64,000 bases of DNA from Magnetospirillum sp. 15-1 (GCF_900184795.1 NZ_FXXN01000028.1:652632-716631); one strand, 5' to 3'. Shown: positions 10,660-19,882, counted from the first letter of the stretch. Program-made: numbers and translations. The notes: generated from the sequence alone by a model not told the origin.

Positions 10660-12006
10660 TCAGCGGCGGGGGCGGGGCGGCGGCAGCCGTTCCACCACGT
10701 CGCCCCACAGGTCGTAATCCTCGGCCGCTTCCACCTCGACGATCACCAGATCGCCCGGTGACAGGTCGGTCTCGCCGTTCATGAACACGGCGCCGTCGAC
10801 CTCGGGGCTGTCGGCCTTGGAGCGGCCGATGGCGCCTTCCTCGTCCACCTCGTCGATGATCACCTCGACGCGGGTGCCCACCTTGGAGGCGCCGCGCTCG
10901 TCGGCGATCTGGCGGGCGGCTTCCATGAAGCGCTGGTGGCGCTCCTCCTTGACGTCCTCGTCGATCTGGTCGTCCAGCGCGTTGGCCGGCGCGCCCTTGA
11001 TGTTCTCGTACTTGAAGCAGCCGACCCGGTCCAACTGGGCCTCTTCCAGCCAGCCCAGCAGCGAGTCGAAATCCTCCTCCGTCTCGCCGGGGAAGCCGAC
11101 GATGAAGGTGGAGCGAAGCGTGAGGTCGGGACAGGTCTCGCGCCACGAGCGGATGCGGCCCAGCACCTTCTCCTGGTTGGCGGGGCGGCGCATGGCCTTC
11201 AGCACCTGGGGGCTGGCGTGCTGGAACGGGATGTCCAGGTAGGGAAGGATCTTGCCTTCCGCCATCAGCGGAATGACCTCGTCCACATGGGGATAGGGGT
11301 AGACGTAGTGCAGGCGTACCCAGATGCCCAACTCGCCCAGCGCCGAGGCCAGATCGGTCAGATGGGCACGCACCGGCCGGCCGCGCCAGGTGCTTTCGGC
11401 ATGGCGCAGGTCCAGGCCGTAGGCGCTGGTATCCTGGGAGATGACCAGCAGTTCCCGCACCCCCGCCTCGGCCAGGCGCTCGGCCTCGCCCAGCACGTCG
11501 GCGGCGGGGCGGCTGGCCAGGGGGCCGCGGATGTCGGGGATGATGCAGAACGAGCAGCTGTTGTTGCAGCCCTCGGAAATCTTCAGATAGGCGTAGTGGT
11601 GCGGCGTCAGGTGCAGGCCTTCCGGCGGCACCAGCGACAGCTTGGGATCGTGCAGCGGCGGCACGGCGGCGTGCACCGCCTCGACCACCGCCTGATACTG
11701 GTGCGGGCCGCTGACCGCCAGCACCGAGGGGTGGGCGCTTCGGATGGCCTTCTCGTCGCCGCCCATGCAGCCGGTGACGATGACCTTGCCGTTCTCGGCG
11801 ATGGCCTCGCCGATGGCTTCCAGCGATTCGGCGCGGGCCGAATCCAGGAAGCCGCAGGTGTTGACGATCACCACGTCGGCGCCGTCATAGCTGCCGGAGA
11901 TGTCGTAGCCCTCGGCCCGCAGCTTGGTCAGGATGCGCTCGGAATCCACCAGGGCCTTGGAGCAGCCGAGGCTGACGATGCCAACCTTGGGGTTCGTCTG
12001 AGTCAT
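10660..12006 (-). CDS. rimO: Ribosomal protein S12 methylthiotransferase RimO
   Basis: This 448-residue radical SAM enzyme adds a methylthio group to an aspartate of ribosomal protein S12. The N-terminal methylthiotransferase domain carries the three cluster cysteines in [17 protein letters not shown] and VTGCMG. The radical SAM motif is CNNSCSFC (CX3CX2C), with KISEG just before it. A C-terminal TRAM domain (about 380-440) binds substrate. The [12 protein letters not shown] segment and GPLASRP distinguish RimO from MiaB. It is followed on the same strand by the PAS kinase after an 86-base gap with inverted repeats. The start [10 protein letters not shown] has no strong ribosome site but matches family length. 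Confidence 0.96.
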   Translation of the reverse strand: MTQTNPKVGIVSLGCSKALVDSERILTKLRAEGYDISGSYDGADVVIVNTCGFLDSARAESLEAIGEAIAENGKVIVTGCMGGDEKAIRSAHPSVLAVSGPHQYQAVVEAVHAAVPPLHDPKLSLVPPEGLHLTPHHYAYLKISEGCNNSCSFCIIPDIRGPLASRPAADVLGEAERLAEAGVRELLVISQDTSAYGLDLRHAESTWRGRPVRAHLTDLASALGELGIWVRLHYVYPYPHVDEVIPLMAEGKILPYLDIPFQHASPQVLKAMRRPANQEKVLGRIRSWRETCPDLTLRSTFIVGFPGETEEDFDSLLGWLEEAQLDRVGCFKYENIKGAPANALDDQIDEDVKEERHQRFMEAARQIADERGASKVGTRVEVIIDEVDEEGAIGRSKADSPEVDGAVFMNGETDLSPGDLVIVEVEAAEDYDLWGDVVERLPPPRPRR

Positions 12007-12166
12007 GGGGAAACCGCGCTTGCTGTCAGGAATTGCCGTGACTTAGCGGATATCGGTGGCGAAAAGCAAGCTTTGCGCCCGGCCTCCCCTTGCGACCTTT
12101 ACATAAGACATCCATTTCTTAACAACGATCCGGAAAGAATGCACAATAGGACAGAAAAGGCGCGAA

Positions 12167-12871
12167 ATGTCCGATCTGTCCCAAGCCCTGTCCCTGGCCG
12201 TCGATCTTGTCCTGACCCTCGATCCGCAGATGCTGGGCATCGTGCGGCTGTCGGTGCAGGTGTCGGGCATGGCGGTGTTGCTGGCCGGGCTGATCGGCCT
12301 GCCGCTGGGGGCGGTGCTGGCGCTGTCGGCCTTTCCCGGGCGCGGTGCCCTGGTGGTGATGCTCAACGCCTTCATGGGCCTGCCGCCGGTGGTGGTGGGC
12401 CTCGGCATCTATCTGCTGCTGTCCCGGGCCGGGCCGCTGGGCGAGGCCGGGCTGCTGTTCACCCCCACCGCCATGGTGGTGGCCCAGACGGTTCTCGTCC
12501 TGCCCATCGTCGCCGCCCTGGCCCGTCAGGTGGTGGCCGATCTGTGGGACGAATACGGCGAGCAGCTTCGCTCGTTGGACGTGTCGGGCGCCGGGCGGAT
12601 GATCACCCTGCTGTGGGATGGACGGTTCAGCCTGCTGACCGCCATCCTGGCCGGGTTCGGCCGCGCCGCCGCCGAGGTGGGGGCGGTGATGATCGTCGGC
12701 GGCAACATCAAGGGAGTGACGCGGACCATGACCACCACCATCGCCCTGGAAACCAGCAAGGGCGACCTGCCGCTGGCTCTCGGGCTGGGGCTGATCCTCA
12801 TCGCCCTGGTGACCGCCGTGAACGCGGCGGTGTTCCTGGTCGGCCAATGGGCGCGCCGGAGGACGGGATGA
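12167..12871 (+). CDS. tupB: Tungstate-type ABC transporter permease
   Basis: This 234-residue inner-membrane permease has about five to six hydrophobic helices and the binding-protein-dependent loop EYGEQLRSLDVSGAG, followed by GFGRAAAEVGAVMIVGGNIKG, which resembles TupB/WtpB/ModB-type permeases. It opens a four-gene operon. Its stop overlaps the ATG of the ATPase gene (ATGA at 12868-12871), and two binding-protein genes follow. Tungstate specificity is inferred from the TupA-like partner; molybdate is the main alternative. AAGG lies about 7 bases before the ATG. Confidence 0.87.
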   Translation: MSDLSQALSLAVDLVLTLDPQMLGIVRLSVQVSGMAVLLAGLIGLPLGAVLALSAFPGRGALVVMLNAFMGLPPVVVGLGIYLLLSRAGPLGEAGLLFTPTAMVVAQTVLVLPIVAALARQVVADLWDEYGEQLRSLDVSGAGRMITLLWDGRFSLLTAILAGFGRAAAEVGAVMIVGGNIKGVTRTMTTTIALETSKGDLPLALGLGLILIALVTAVNAAVFLVGQWARRRTG

Positions 12872-13596
12872 GGGCGCCGGACACCATTCTGCCGCTGGAA
12901 CTGGACCGGGTCGGCTTCGCCGCCGGCGACCGCTCCCTGCTGGACGGCATTTCGCTCCGCCTGGAGGCGGGGGTGCGCACCGTGATCCTCGGCCCCAACG
13001 GGGCGGGCAAGAGCCTGTTGCTGCGCCTGTGCCACGGCTTGCTGGCCCCCAGTGCCGGTTCCATCCGCTGGAGCGGCGCCGCCGAGGGCGAGAAGGTGCG
13101 CCACCGCCAGGCCATGGTGTTCCAGCGCCCGGTGCTGCTGCGCCGCTCGGCGGTGGCCAATATCCGCTATGTCCTGGCCCTGCGCGGGGTGCCATGGCGC
13201 CGCCGTGGCCCGCTGGCCATGGAGGCGCTGGAACGCTTCGGCCTCGCGTCGCTGGCGTCGCGCCCGGCCCGCGTGCTGTCGGGCGGCGAGCAGCAGCGCC
13301 TCGCCCTGGCGCGGGCCTGGGCCGCCGGGCCGGAGGTTCTGTTCCTGGACGAGCCCACCTCGTCGCTGGACCCCGCCGCCGCCCTGTCGGTGGAGATGGC
13401 GGTGCAGGAGTTCCACGCCTCGGGCACCAAGATCGTCATGACCACCCATGATCTGGGCCAGGCCCGCCGTCTGGCCGACGAGGTGGTGTTCCTGTCCCGT
13501 GGCCGCCTGGTGGAGCGCGCCCCGGCGGCGGAATTCTTCAAGGGGCCGGAATCGGCCCAAGCGCGGGCCTTCCTGGCCGGCGAACTGGTTTGTTGA
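12868..13596 (+). CDS. tupC: Tungstate-type ABC transporter ATPase
   Basis: This 242-residue ABC ATPase has Walker A GPNGAGKS (about residues 41-48), a Q-loop at VFQRPVLL, the signature LSGGEQQRLALARA, Walker B EVLFLDEPTSSLDP and the switch His in TTHDLGQARRLA. It is short, with no regulatory C-terminal domain. It energises the permease encoded immediately upstream; the genes overlap by 4 bases, and GGAGG sits 5 bases before the ATG inside tupB, so the two should be coupled. There is no TOBE domain, unlike ModC. Confidence 0.92.
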   Translation: MRAPDTILPLELDRVGFAAGDRSLLDGISLRLEAGVRTVILGPNGAGKSLLLRLCHGLLAPSAGSIRWSGAAEGEKVRHRQAMVFQRPVLLRRSAVANIRYVLALRGVPWRRRGPLAMEALERFGLASLASRPARVLSGGEQQRLALARAWAAGPEVLFLDEPTSSLDPAAALSVEMAVQEFHASGTKIVMTTHDLGQARRLADEVVFLSRGRLVERAPAAEFFKGPESAQARAFLAGELVC

Positions 13597-13610
13597 GGAG
13601 GATCTGACCC

Positions 13611-14420
13611 ATGAAACGTCTGCTGCTTGCCGCCATGGCTCTGTTTTCGCTGGCCCTGGCCCCCGCCGGGGCCGAGGAGCGCTTCATCACCCTGGCGTCG
13701 ACCACGTCCACCGAGCAGTCGGGGCTGTTCGGCCATCTGCTGCCGGCATTCAAGGCGGCCACCGGCATCGAGGTCCGCGTGGTGGCGGTGGGTACCGGTC
13801 AGGCCCTCAAGCTGGGCGAGCGCGGCGACGCCGACGCCCTGCTGGTCCACGACCGGGCCGGCGAGGACAAGTTCGTGGCCGAGGGCTATGGCATCGACCG
13901 TCGCGACGTGATGTACAACGACTTCGTGGTGGTGGGGCCGGCGTCCGATCCGGCCGGCATCAAGGGCGGCAAGGACGCCGCCGCCGCCTTCGCCAGGATC
14001 GCCGCCGCCAAGGCGCCCTTCGCCTCGCGCGGTGATGATTCGGGCACTCACCGCAGCGAGTTGCGTCTGTGGAAGAAGGCGGCGGTCGATATCAAGGCCG
14101 GCGGCGGCTGGTATCGCGAACTGGGGGCCGGCATGGGGCCGACGCTGAACACGGCGGCGGGCATGAACGCCTACGCCCTGGCCGATCGCGGCACCTGGGC
14201 CAGCTTCAAGAACCGCCAGTCCTTAGGCATCCTGGTGGAAGGCGACAGGGCTCTGTTCAATCCCTACGGCTCGATCCTGGTCAATCCCGAGAAGCATAAG
14301 GGCGTCAAGGCCGCCGACGCCAAGACCTGGCACCTGTGGCTGACCGGTCCCCAGGGGCAGGCCGCCATCGCCGCCTTCAAGATCGATGGCGAGCAGCTGT
14401 TCTTCGGCGACGCCAAATAG
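13611..14420 (+). CDS. tupA: Tungstate-binding periplasmic protein TupA
   Basis: This 269-residue exported protein has a Sec signal peptide (cleavage near AGAEE, residues 20-22). The mature N-terminus reads FITLASTTSTEQSGLF, which contains the TTS motif that binds the oxyanion in TupA proteins. Further matches include VGTGQALKLGERGDADALLVHD, RRDVMYNDFVVVGP and RGDDSGTHRSEL. It lies 14 bases after the ATPase gene and should deliver tungstate to TupBC. Tungstate supply would serve molybdopterin/tungstopterin enzymes elsewhere in the genome. Confidence 0.9.
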   Translation: MKRLLLAAMALFSLALAPAGAEERFITLASTTSTEQSGLFGHLLPAFKAATGIEVRVVAVGTGQALKLGERGDADALLVHDRAGEDKFVAEGYGIDRRDVMYNDFVVVGPASDPAGIKGGKDAAAAFARIAAAKAPFASRGDDSGTHRSELRLWKKAAVDIKAGGGWYRELGAGMGPTLNTAAGMNAYALADRGTWASFKNRQSLGILVEGDRALFNPYGSILVNPEKHKGVKAADAKTWHLWLTGPQGQAAIAAFKIDGEQLFFGDAK

Positions 14421-14433
14421 GCGGGGAGGGGAC

Positions 14434-15294
14434 ATGAACCGCAGAGCTTTTCTCGGTACGGCGCTGGGGGCCGTCGCCACGGCGGGGGCGGTCAATGGGG
14501 CGGGGGCGGCCGAGCCGTCCGAGGTGGTGCTGCTGGCCAGCACCATCGGCCCCGTCGACGCCGGCATCGTGCCCGCCCTGGCCGCGGCCTTCCACGCCCG
14601 CACCGGCGTGGTGGTGCGCTTCGTGGGGGCCGGGACCGGCGCCACCCTGGAGATGTCCAAGCGGGGCGAGTTCGATCTGGTGATGGTCCACGCCTTGTCG
14701 CTGGAAAAGAAGTTCATGGCCGACGGCTTCGGGATCGACCGCCGCGACGTCATGTACAACGACTTCGTCCTGTTGGGGCCGGCCGCCGACCCCGCCGGCA
14801 TCAAGGGGACGAGCGACCCCAAGGCGGCGTTGCGGCGCATCGCCGAGGCCGGCGCCCGCTTCGTCACCCGGGGCGACAATTCCGGCACCCACGTGGCGGA
14901 AAAGGCCCTGTGGGACAAGGCGGGCATTCAGCCTGGCGGCGTCTGGTACGAAGTGTTCGAGAAAGGCTCCAGCGGCAACGGCCCCACCCTGCGGCATGCC
15001 GATGAACGCGGCGCCTACGTGCTGATGGACCGCGCCACCTGGGTCGTCCTCAAGGCCAAGCTGTCGCTGGCTCTGCTGGTCGAGAACCACCCGGACCTGT
15101 TCAACTTCATCGCCGTCATCCGCACCAATCCCGAACGTTTCCCCAAGGCCAACGCCGCCGGGGCGCAGCGCTTCGCCGACTGGCTGGTGGGCGACGAGGC
15201 GCAGGCCCTGATCGCCGGTTTCGGTCGGGCGGAGTACGGCGCGGCGCTGTTCTTCGCCAATGCGGGACCCAAGGTGCGGCCGCCGGGACTGTGA
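14434..15294 (+). CDS. Second TupA-like binding protein, divergent ligand motif
   Basis: This 286-residue paralogue of the preceding gene keeps RRDVMYNDFVLLGPAADPAGIKG and the RGDNSGTH motif. Where TupA has STTSTEQSG it reads STIGPVDAG, so the oxyanion-contacting threonine/serine pair is altered. Its signal sequence (MNRRAFLGTALGAVATAGA) has a twin-arginine look rather than the plain Sec type of its neighbour. It starts at 14434 with GGGGAGGGG just upstream, 13 bases past tupA, and is the last gene before the operon terminator. It may bind a different oxyanion, or act as a sensor or co-receptor; that is inference. Confidence 0.82.
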   Translation: MNRRAFLGTALGAVATAGAVNGAGAAEPSEVVLLASTIGPVDAGIVPALAAAFHARTGVVVRFVGAGTGATLEMSKRGEFDLVMVHALSLEKKFMADGFGIDRRDVMYNDFVLLGPAADPAGIKGTSDPKAALRRIAEAGARFVTRGDNSGTHVAEKALWDKAGIQPGGVWYEVFEKGSSGNGPTLRHADERGAYVLMDRATWVVLKAKLSLALLVENHPDLFNFIAVIRTNPERFPKANAAGAQRFADWLVGDEAQALIAGFGRAEYGAALFFANAGPKVRPPGL

Positions 15295-15360
15295 TACCCG
15301 TTGAAGGCTCCTTGGCTTGCGCTTGGGAAGGGGTTGGCTGGCGGGATGCCCGAAAAGGGA

Positions 15361-15400
15361 AAGGGCGGTGCCCCCGCGGCTGGCCGGGGACACCGCCCTT
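15361..15400. terminator. Terminator of the tup operon
   Basis: A 10-bp stem (AAGGGCGGTG with CACCGCCCTT) encloses a GC-rich inner hairpin and is followed by TTTTGCG on the plus strand. It lies between the tup operon and the convergent small gene at 15432-15626, so it probably serves both. Confidence 0.8.
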
Positions 15401-15431
15401 TTTGCGTCTCTGCTTGCCAAGAGCCAGTGTT

Positions 15432-15626
15432 CTACTGGATGCGCGCCAGCAGAACGCGGATGTTCGGGTGATGGTCGAAGGGGTCGCGGTACCAGGCGAC
15501 ATCCTGGATTCGATACCATTTACCGCTTCGGGTCCGCAGAGCCTTGCCGATGGTCGGGCAGATGTCCGCCTCAAAGCAGCGGTTGATTTCGCTCTTGTCG
15601 AATGATTCATGGATGACGTAGCGCAT
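15432..15626 (-). CDS. Small hypothetical protein, 64 residues
   Basis: This short protein, MRYVIHESFDKSEINRCFEA through WYRIQDVAWYRDPFDHHPNI, ends LLARIQ. It is rich in aromatic and charged residues and has one cysteine pair (CFEADIC). There is no signal peptide or membrane helix. I recognise no family. The composition looks like a real protein rather than a GC-driven shadow frame, and no better frame covers the segment. The ribosome site is weak (GGTCC near the ATG), so the start is uncertain. Confidence 0.5.
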   Translation of the reverse strand: MRYVIHESFDKSEINRCFEADICPTIGKALRTRSGKWYRIQDVAWYRDPFDHHPNIRVLLARIQ

Positions 15627-15919
15627 GATGGACCAGCCGGGTATGAAGTTAACAACTGACTTTATATTACTATAATAGTTGTCATTTTTCCGTGATGCCC
15701 TTCACACATAAAATTTTACATAAATTTATGCTTTATGATTGGGCTTTCGGGTGGATATATCCCCACATGCCGGGTGGGAATCCTGTGTAACGGAAAGTGA
15801 TTTCGGCAAGGCAACGGTTGAAGTCATGCGGCGGAAGTGTCACCTTAGAGGGGCATGGGCCAAGTTCGCTGGCCGTTGTTTCCGCCGCGACGAACGGGCG
15901 TTGGTATGGAGAAAAGCGC
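15627..15919. other. AT-rich gap with an inverted repeat
   Basis: This gap between the small protein and the DUF1465 gene has an AT-rich stretch at about 15645-15735, unusual for the host. It holds ACAACT at 15652-15657 and AGTTGT at 15677-15682 around a very AT-rich centre with a TATAAT at 15671-15676. It probably contains promoters for one or both flanking genes. I see no RNA gene or further coding frame. Confidence 0.4.
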
Positions 15920-16321
15920 ATGCCCCAGCCCGCTTTTTTTCGCAGGACCTACGACGAGACCATGACCTTGATGGTCGAGGCCCGCAATTATCTGACTTTC
16001 GCCGAACGTCGCGAGCGCGAGCGGGTCGGCGGCATGATCGGCCTGCGCATGAGTTGCGAGGCCATGCGGGTCACCTCGCGGCTGACCCAGGTGATGGCCT
16101 GGCTGATGCTCCAGCGGGCCGTGCACGAGGGCGAGGTGGAGGCCGAGGAGGCGCTGCGCGACGAATGCCGCCTGTCGGGGGCCGATGTCTGCCTGGACGA
16201 GAGCTTCAGTTGCGACGAGACCCTGCCCAATCACCTGCGCAGCCTGATGGACCGTTCCTACCGCCTGTACGTCCGGGTGGCGCGGCTGGAAGAGATGATG
16301 GTGCAGCGGGTGCTGCACTGA
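15920..16321 (+). CDS. DUF1465 family protein
   Basis: This 133-residue soluble protein starts MPQPAFFRRTYDETMTLMVE and continues with helical segments (RMSCEAMRVTSRLTQVMAWL, ending RLEEMMVQRVLH), the pattern of the alphaproteobacterial DUF1465 family. That family has no settled function. The start at 15920 is preferred to an upstream in-frame ATG at 15797 because GGAGA lies about 9 bases before it and the family begins at this point. It lies 31 bases before the Fe-S cyclase gene, so the two may be co-transcribed. Confidence 0.8.
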   Translation: MPQPAFFRRTYDETMTLMVEARNYLTFAERRERERVGGMIGLRMSCEAMRVTSRLTQVMAWLMLQRAVHEGEVEAEEALRDECRLSGADVCLDESFSCDETLPNHLRSLMDRSYRLYVRVARLEEMMVQRVLH

Positions 16322-16352
16322 GACCGCATTAATCAAAAGGATTTCAAACGAC

Positions 16353-18005
16353 ATGGCGTCGTTGGGGTTACGGGCCGACCTGCGCCTTGCCGGGGCACTG
16401 GTCATTCTGGGCTTTGTCGTTTGCCATCTGGTCAACCATATGCTGGCCCTGGTGTCCCTGGACGCGGCCATCGCCGGGCATGACCTGCTGATGGAGCCGT
16501 GGGAGGGCGCCGTCGGCACCGGATTGCTGCTCACCGCCGGTCTGACCCACTACGTCAACGCCCTGTGGGCGGTGTATGAGCGCCGCACCCTGCGCATGGG
16601 GAGCACCGAGGCGTGGCAACTGGGGCTGGGGGTATCCATCCCTTTCCTGATGATGGTGCATCTGAGCGGCACCCGCCTGGGCGAGGTGTTCCTTGACCTC
16701 GAGCCCGGCTATCCCTCGGTACTGCTGAGCCAATGGGTGCTGAGCCCCTGGAAGGGCGTGGTCCAGGGCATCCTGGTCCTGGTGGTCTGGGGCCATGCCT
16801 GCGCCGGGCTGCACCTGCGCTTTGCCGGAAAGGGATGGTACCAGCGCACCCAGGCCGGATTGCTGGCCCTGGCGGTGGTGATTCCCACCCTGGCCCTGGC
16901 CGGCTGGATTTCCGGCGGCAGTTCGGTGATACGGGCGGCGGGCGATCCGGCCTGGACCGCGCGAATTCTGGCCGAGGCCCATATGGGACCCACCACGTCG
17001 GCCGATACCCTGCGCCTGATGCTGGTGGGCTCCGGCCTGCATTTCCTGCTGATCGTGGTGCCGCTCGCCGCCCGCGCCGCGCGCCGCCTGGGCGGCGGCA
17101 GGCGCCCGCAGCTCACCCATTCCTCCGGTCGGGTGATGCGCATGATGCCGGGGGCCACGGTGCTGGAGACCCTGCAGGATCATGGCATTCCCCACGCCTC
17201 GGCCTGTGGCGGCAAGGCGCGGTGCACCACCTGCCGGGTGCGGGTCCGCGCCGGGTGCGACCGGCTGCCCCCGCCCGGCGCGCTGGAGGCCGCCGCCCTG
17301 AGCCGCATCGAGGCGCCGCCCGAGGTTCGTCTGGCCTGCCAGTTGCGGCCCGAGCACGACCTCGCGATCCTGCCGCTGCTGCCCTCCGACGCCGCCGCCG
17401 CCGACGGGCGGCTGCATGGCGGGATGGACGGGCGCGAGCGCCACGTGGTGGTGATGTTTGTCGACCTGCGCGGCTCGACCACCCTGGGTGAGGCCAAGAT
17501 GCCCTACGACATGCTGTTCATCCTGCACCGGTTCTTCCAGCAGATGACCCGGGCGCTGGCGGCCACCGGCGGGCACTATTCCAACTTCACCGGCGACGGG
17601 CTGATGGCCCTGTACGGGCTGAAGACGGCGGATGCGCGCAAGGCGGTGGCGGCGGCCCTGGCCGGGGCGCGTCGGATGGTGGCCGGGCTGGAGACCTTGA
17701 ACGCCGAACTGGCCATGGAGTTGGCGGCGCCGTTGCGCATGGGAATCGGTATCCATTACGGCGAGGCCATCGTCGGCACCATGGGGCCGCCCGGCGCCCA
17801 GATCGTCAGCGCCATCGGCGATACCGTCAACACCACGGCCCGCCTCGAGGGGCTGACCAAGGACCAGGATTGCCTGCTGGTGCTGTCGGCGGCGGCCGCC
17901 GCCGCCGGGGGGCTGGATTTCCCCGGCGAGCCCCGGCATCAGGTGGTGGTCAAGGGGCGTGTCGAGCCGGTGGAGTTCCTGGCCTTCGCGGCGATCCCCG
18001 GCTAG
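16353..18005 (+). CDS. Class III nucleotide cyclase with haem-b-like membrane domain and 2Fe-2S ferredoxin domain
   Basis: This 550-residue protein has three parts. Residues 1-245 form about six membrane helices with histidines H25, H29, H66, H103, H148 and H154, resembling the succinate dehydrogenase/fumarate reductase haem-b anchor seen in Sinorhizobium CyaC. Residues 250-345 are a plant-type ferredoxin domain with cysteines C285, C291, C294 and C329. Residues 360-550 are a class III cyclase with VVMFVDLRGSTTLGE (metal Asp 371), TGDG (Asp 415) and IGDTVNTTARLEG, which holds the transition-state Asn and Arg. The usual purine-specifying lysine position reads Asn (N411), so product identity (cAMP or cGMP) is open. 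The layout suggests cyclase output controlled by quinone-pool redox state. It ends at a hairpin shared with the convergent cyclase. Confidence 0.86.
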   Translation: MASLGLRADLRLAGALVILGFVVCHLVNHMLALVSLDAAIAGHDLLMEPWEGAVGTGLLLTAGLTHYVNALWAVYERRTLRMGSTEAWQLGLGVSIPFLMMVHLSGTRLGEVFLDLEPGYPSVLLSQWVLSPWKGVVQGILVLVVWGHACAGLHLRFAGKGWYQRTQAGLLALAVVIPTLALAGWISGGSSVIRAAGDPAWTARILAEAHMGPTTSADTLRLMLVGSGLHFLLIVVPLAARAARRLGGGRRPQLTHSSGRVMRMMPGATVLETLQDHGIPHASACGGKARCTTCRVRVRAGCDRLPPPGALEAAALSRIEAPPEVRLACQLRPEHDLAILPLLPSDAAAADGRLHGGMDGRERHVVVMFVDLRGSTTLGEAKMPYDMLFILHRFFQQMTRALAATGGHYSNFTGDGLMALYGLKTADARKAVAAALAGARRMVAGLETLNAELAMELAAPLRMGIGIHYGEAIVGTMGPPGAQIVSAIGDTVNTTARLEGLTKDQDCLLVLSAAAAAAGGLDFPGEPRHQVVVKGRVEPVEFLAFAAIPG

Positions 18006-18096
18006 AGCGGCGCGCCTCGAATATGAGGCGGGCCGCCCGTTGAGGGCGCGGCCAAGGGCGCGGATGCGCCCGCCCGGCGAGGGACAATGACAAGGC

Positions 18097-18133
18097 CTAT
18101 AGCGTGATGCACATTTTGGGCATCACGCTATAG
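18097..18133. terminator. Perfect hairpin between two convergent cyclase genes
   Basis: CTATAGCGTGATGC and GCATCACGCTATAG form a perfect 14-bp stem around a 9-base loop. It abuts the stop codon of the minus-strand cyclase and lies about 90 bases past the plus-strand one. There is no long T-run, so it may stabilise both transcript ends as well as stop them. Confidence 0.7.
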
Positions 18134-19882
18134 CTAGCGCCAGAGCACTTCCCACAACTGGAATTTATCGCGGAAGCCCTTCAGGGCGTGCATGCCGCCG
18201 TCGGTGAACGAGCCCTTGCCGGCGGCGAGGTCCTTGACCACCTGGGTGCATAGCGTCTGGTCCGACTGGGTGGCGGCGCAGACACGGGCGGCCAGTTGGA
18301 CGGTGGAGCCGAACAGGTCGTCCTCCTCCTGGATGGGCTCGCCGGCATTGAGCCCGATGCGCAGATGGAGCGGCAGGTTGGGCTGCTTCTCGTTGTGGGC
18401 GGTGACCTGGCGCTGGATCTGGACGGTAGCCTCCACCGCGTTGGCGGCCGAGGCGAACGAGGCCATGATGCCGTCGCCGGTATGCTTGACCTCGTGGCCG
18501 GCGAACTGGGTCAGCGCGGTGCGCACGATGGCGTTGTGCTTGCGCACGATCTCCTGGGCGGCCTGATCTCCGCGCGCCTGGGTGAGGTCGGTGGAGCCCA
18601 CCATGTCGGTGAACATCACCGTCATGATGGAGGGCTTCTTCTCGGTGGCCGGCTTGTTCCAGTCCTTGAGCGAGGTCTGGAGCTTGATCATCGGCGTGCC
18701 TTCGTCGCCCTCCGACCAGGATTCCATGGCTGATTTGCCGGAGTCGAACATGCGGGCATAGCGCTGTTCGGATATGTATTCCGGCACCTTGTCGTAGAAG
18801 ATGGCGGCGTGGTCGCCCGGGGTGCCCAGCTTCTCGAGGATGGATTTCAGCAGTTTGCGCTGTCCGCCCGAATCAAGTTTCTGGGTGCGGGCGATGGTCT
18901 GGACGGCGCCGGCCATGAACAGGTTGAGACCGAAGGTGGTGTATTTGTCGGTGCTGGGCGCCACCTGACGGATGATCTCCATGGATTTGTCCACGAAGCG
19001 GCCGGTAACCTTTTTGGTGGCCTCGAGGACCGGAGTGGTGGGCAGGGATTCCACCGCCGCCGCCTCGGGCGAGGGTTCCTCGGCCGGGGCGGCCGGGAAC
19101 GGCGGCGGTTCCTCCTCGGCCGGCGGCGGCGGCGTGGGCTCCGGTTCAGGCTCGGGATCGTCGCCCCAGGTCTCGGGGATCATCTCCGCCTCGGCCTTCT
19201 TGGCCAGCTTGTTCAGCGATTTCTTCACCGCCTCGGACGGCTGGGGCCGGGGCGGCGGCGCGGCCACGGAGGTGGAGCGGTTGAACTGGATATTGGCGTT
19301 GCGCGGCATGAAGCGCAGACCCAGCGGCACGGCGGTCATCAGGAAGACCAGACCGAACACCACCATCAGCAACTGCCCGTATTCATCGGGGGTGACGCGG
19401 TAGCCGTAGTCGTAGAGAAAGACGACGGCCGACGGCACCATGCGGAGCGCCCCTAGCCCCAGGCCCGACGCCACCAGCAAGATGACGGTCAGGCGCAGGA
19501 TGGCGGCGCCGGCTCCCATGCTGGGGCCGCTGGCCCGCGCCTTGGCCGCCCGTCTGGCGGCGGCCGTCCTGGCGGCATTGCCGCCCTTGCCGGAATCGCG
19601 CTCCCTGCCGCCGGCCCTGCCTCCGCCTCCGGCGGCACCACGGCCCGCCGCGGCGATTTTCTTGACCTGGACGTTGTGGCCGGACAGGTAGACCTCGGCC
19701 TCGTCGAACACATTGGTGTCGGTGTTATAGGTTTCGCGCAGCACCTTGGTGCGCACGCCGAGGGTGCTCTCCAGCTCCTTGGCTTCGCGGACAGCCTCGT
19801 CACGCTCCAGCCGCGGGAAGCGTGCGTGCAGCATCCACCCCCGGCCTTCCATGACGTAGACTTCAAAATGAACGATGATCAT
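18134..19882 (-). CDS. Membrane class III adenylate/guanylate cyclase
   Basis: This 582-residue protein has an N-terminal soluble region of about 75 residues, a basic Gly/Ala-rich stretch and two membrane helices (about 125-150 and 170-190). A long Pro/Glu-rich linker and a helical region (about 290-390) follow, then a C-terminal cyclase domain. The catalytic core reads VMFTDMVGSTDLTQ (metal Asp), EVKHTGDGIMASF (purine-specifying Lys and second Asp) and FGSTVQLAARVC. The transition-state Asn is replaced by Gln and the second specificity residue by Ser, while the Arg is kept; this variant is seen in a subset of two-helix bacterial cyclases. It is convergent with another class III cyclase. Start at 19882. 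Confidence 0.88.
   Translation of the reverse strand: MIIVHFEVYVMEGRGWMLHARFPRLERDEAVREAKELESTLGVRTKVLRETYNTDTNVFDEAEVYLSGHNVQVKKIAAAGRGAAGGGGRAGGRERDSGKGGNAARTAAARRAAKARASGPSMGAGAAILRLTVILLVASGLGLGALRMVPSAVVFLYDYGYRVTPDEYGQLLMVVFGLVFLMTAVPLGLRFMPRNANIQFNRSTSVAAPPPRPQPSEAVKKSLNKLAKKAEAEMIPETWGDDPEPEPEPTPPPPAEEEPPPFPAAPAEEPSPEAAAVESLPTTPVLEATKKVTGRFVDKSMEIIRQVAPSTDKYTTFGLNLFMAGAVQTIARTQKLDSGGQRKLLKSILEKLGTPGDHAAIFYDKVPEYISEQRYARMFDSGKSAMESWSEGDEGTPMIKLQTSLKDWNKPATEKKPSIMTVMFTDMVGSTDLTQARGDQAAQEIVRKHNAIVRTALTQFAGHEVKHTGDGIMASFASAANAVEATVQIQRQVTAHNEKQPNLPLHLRIGLNAGEPIQEEDDLFGSTVQLAARVCAATQSDQTLCTQVVKDLAAGKGSFTDGGMHALKGFRDKFQLWEVLWR

Noticed and set aside
12090-12130. ModE-like box (TTACATAAG) before the tup operon
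   Set aside because: Only one weak half resembles the known site and no second arm at the right spacing is visible, so I do not call it.
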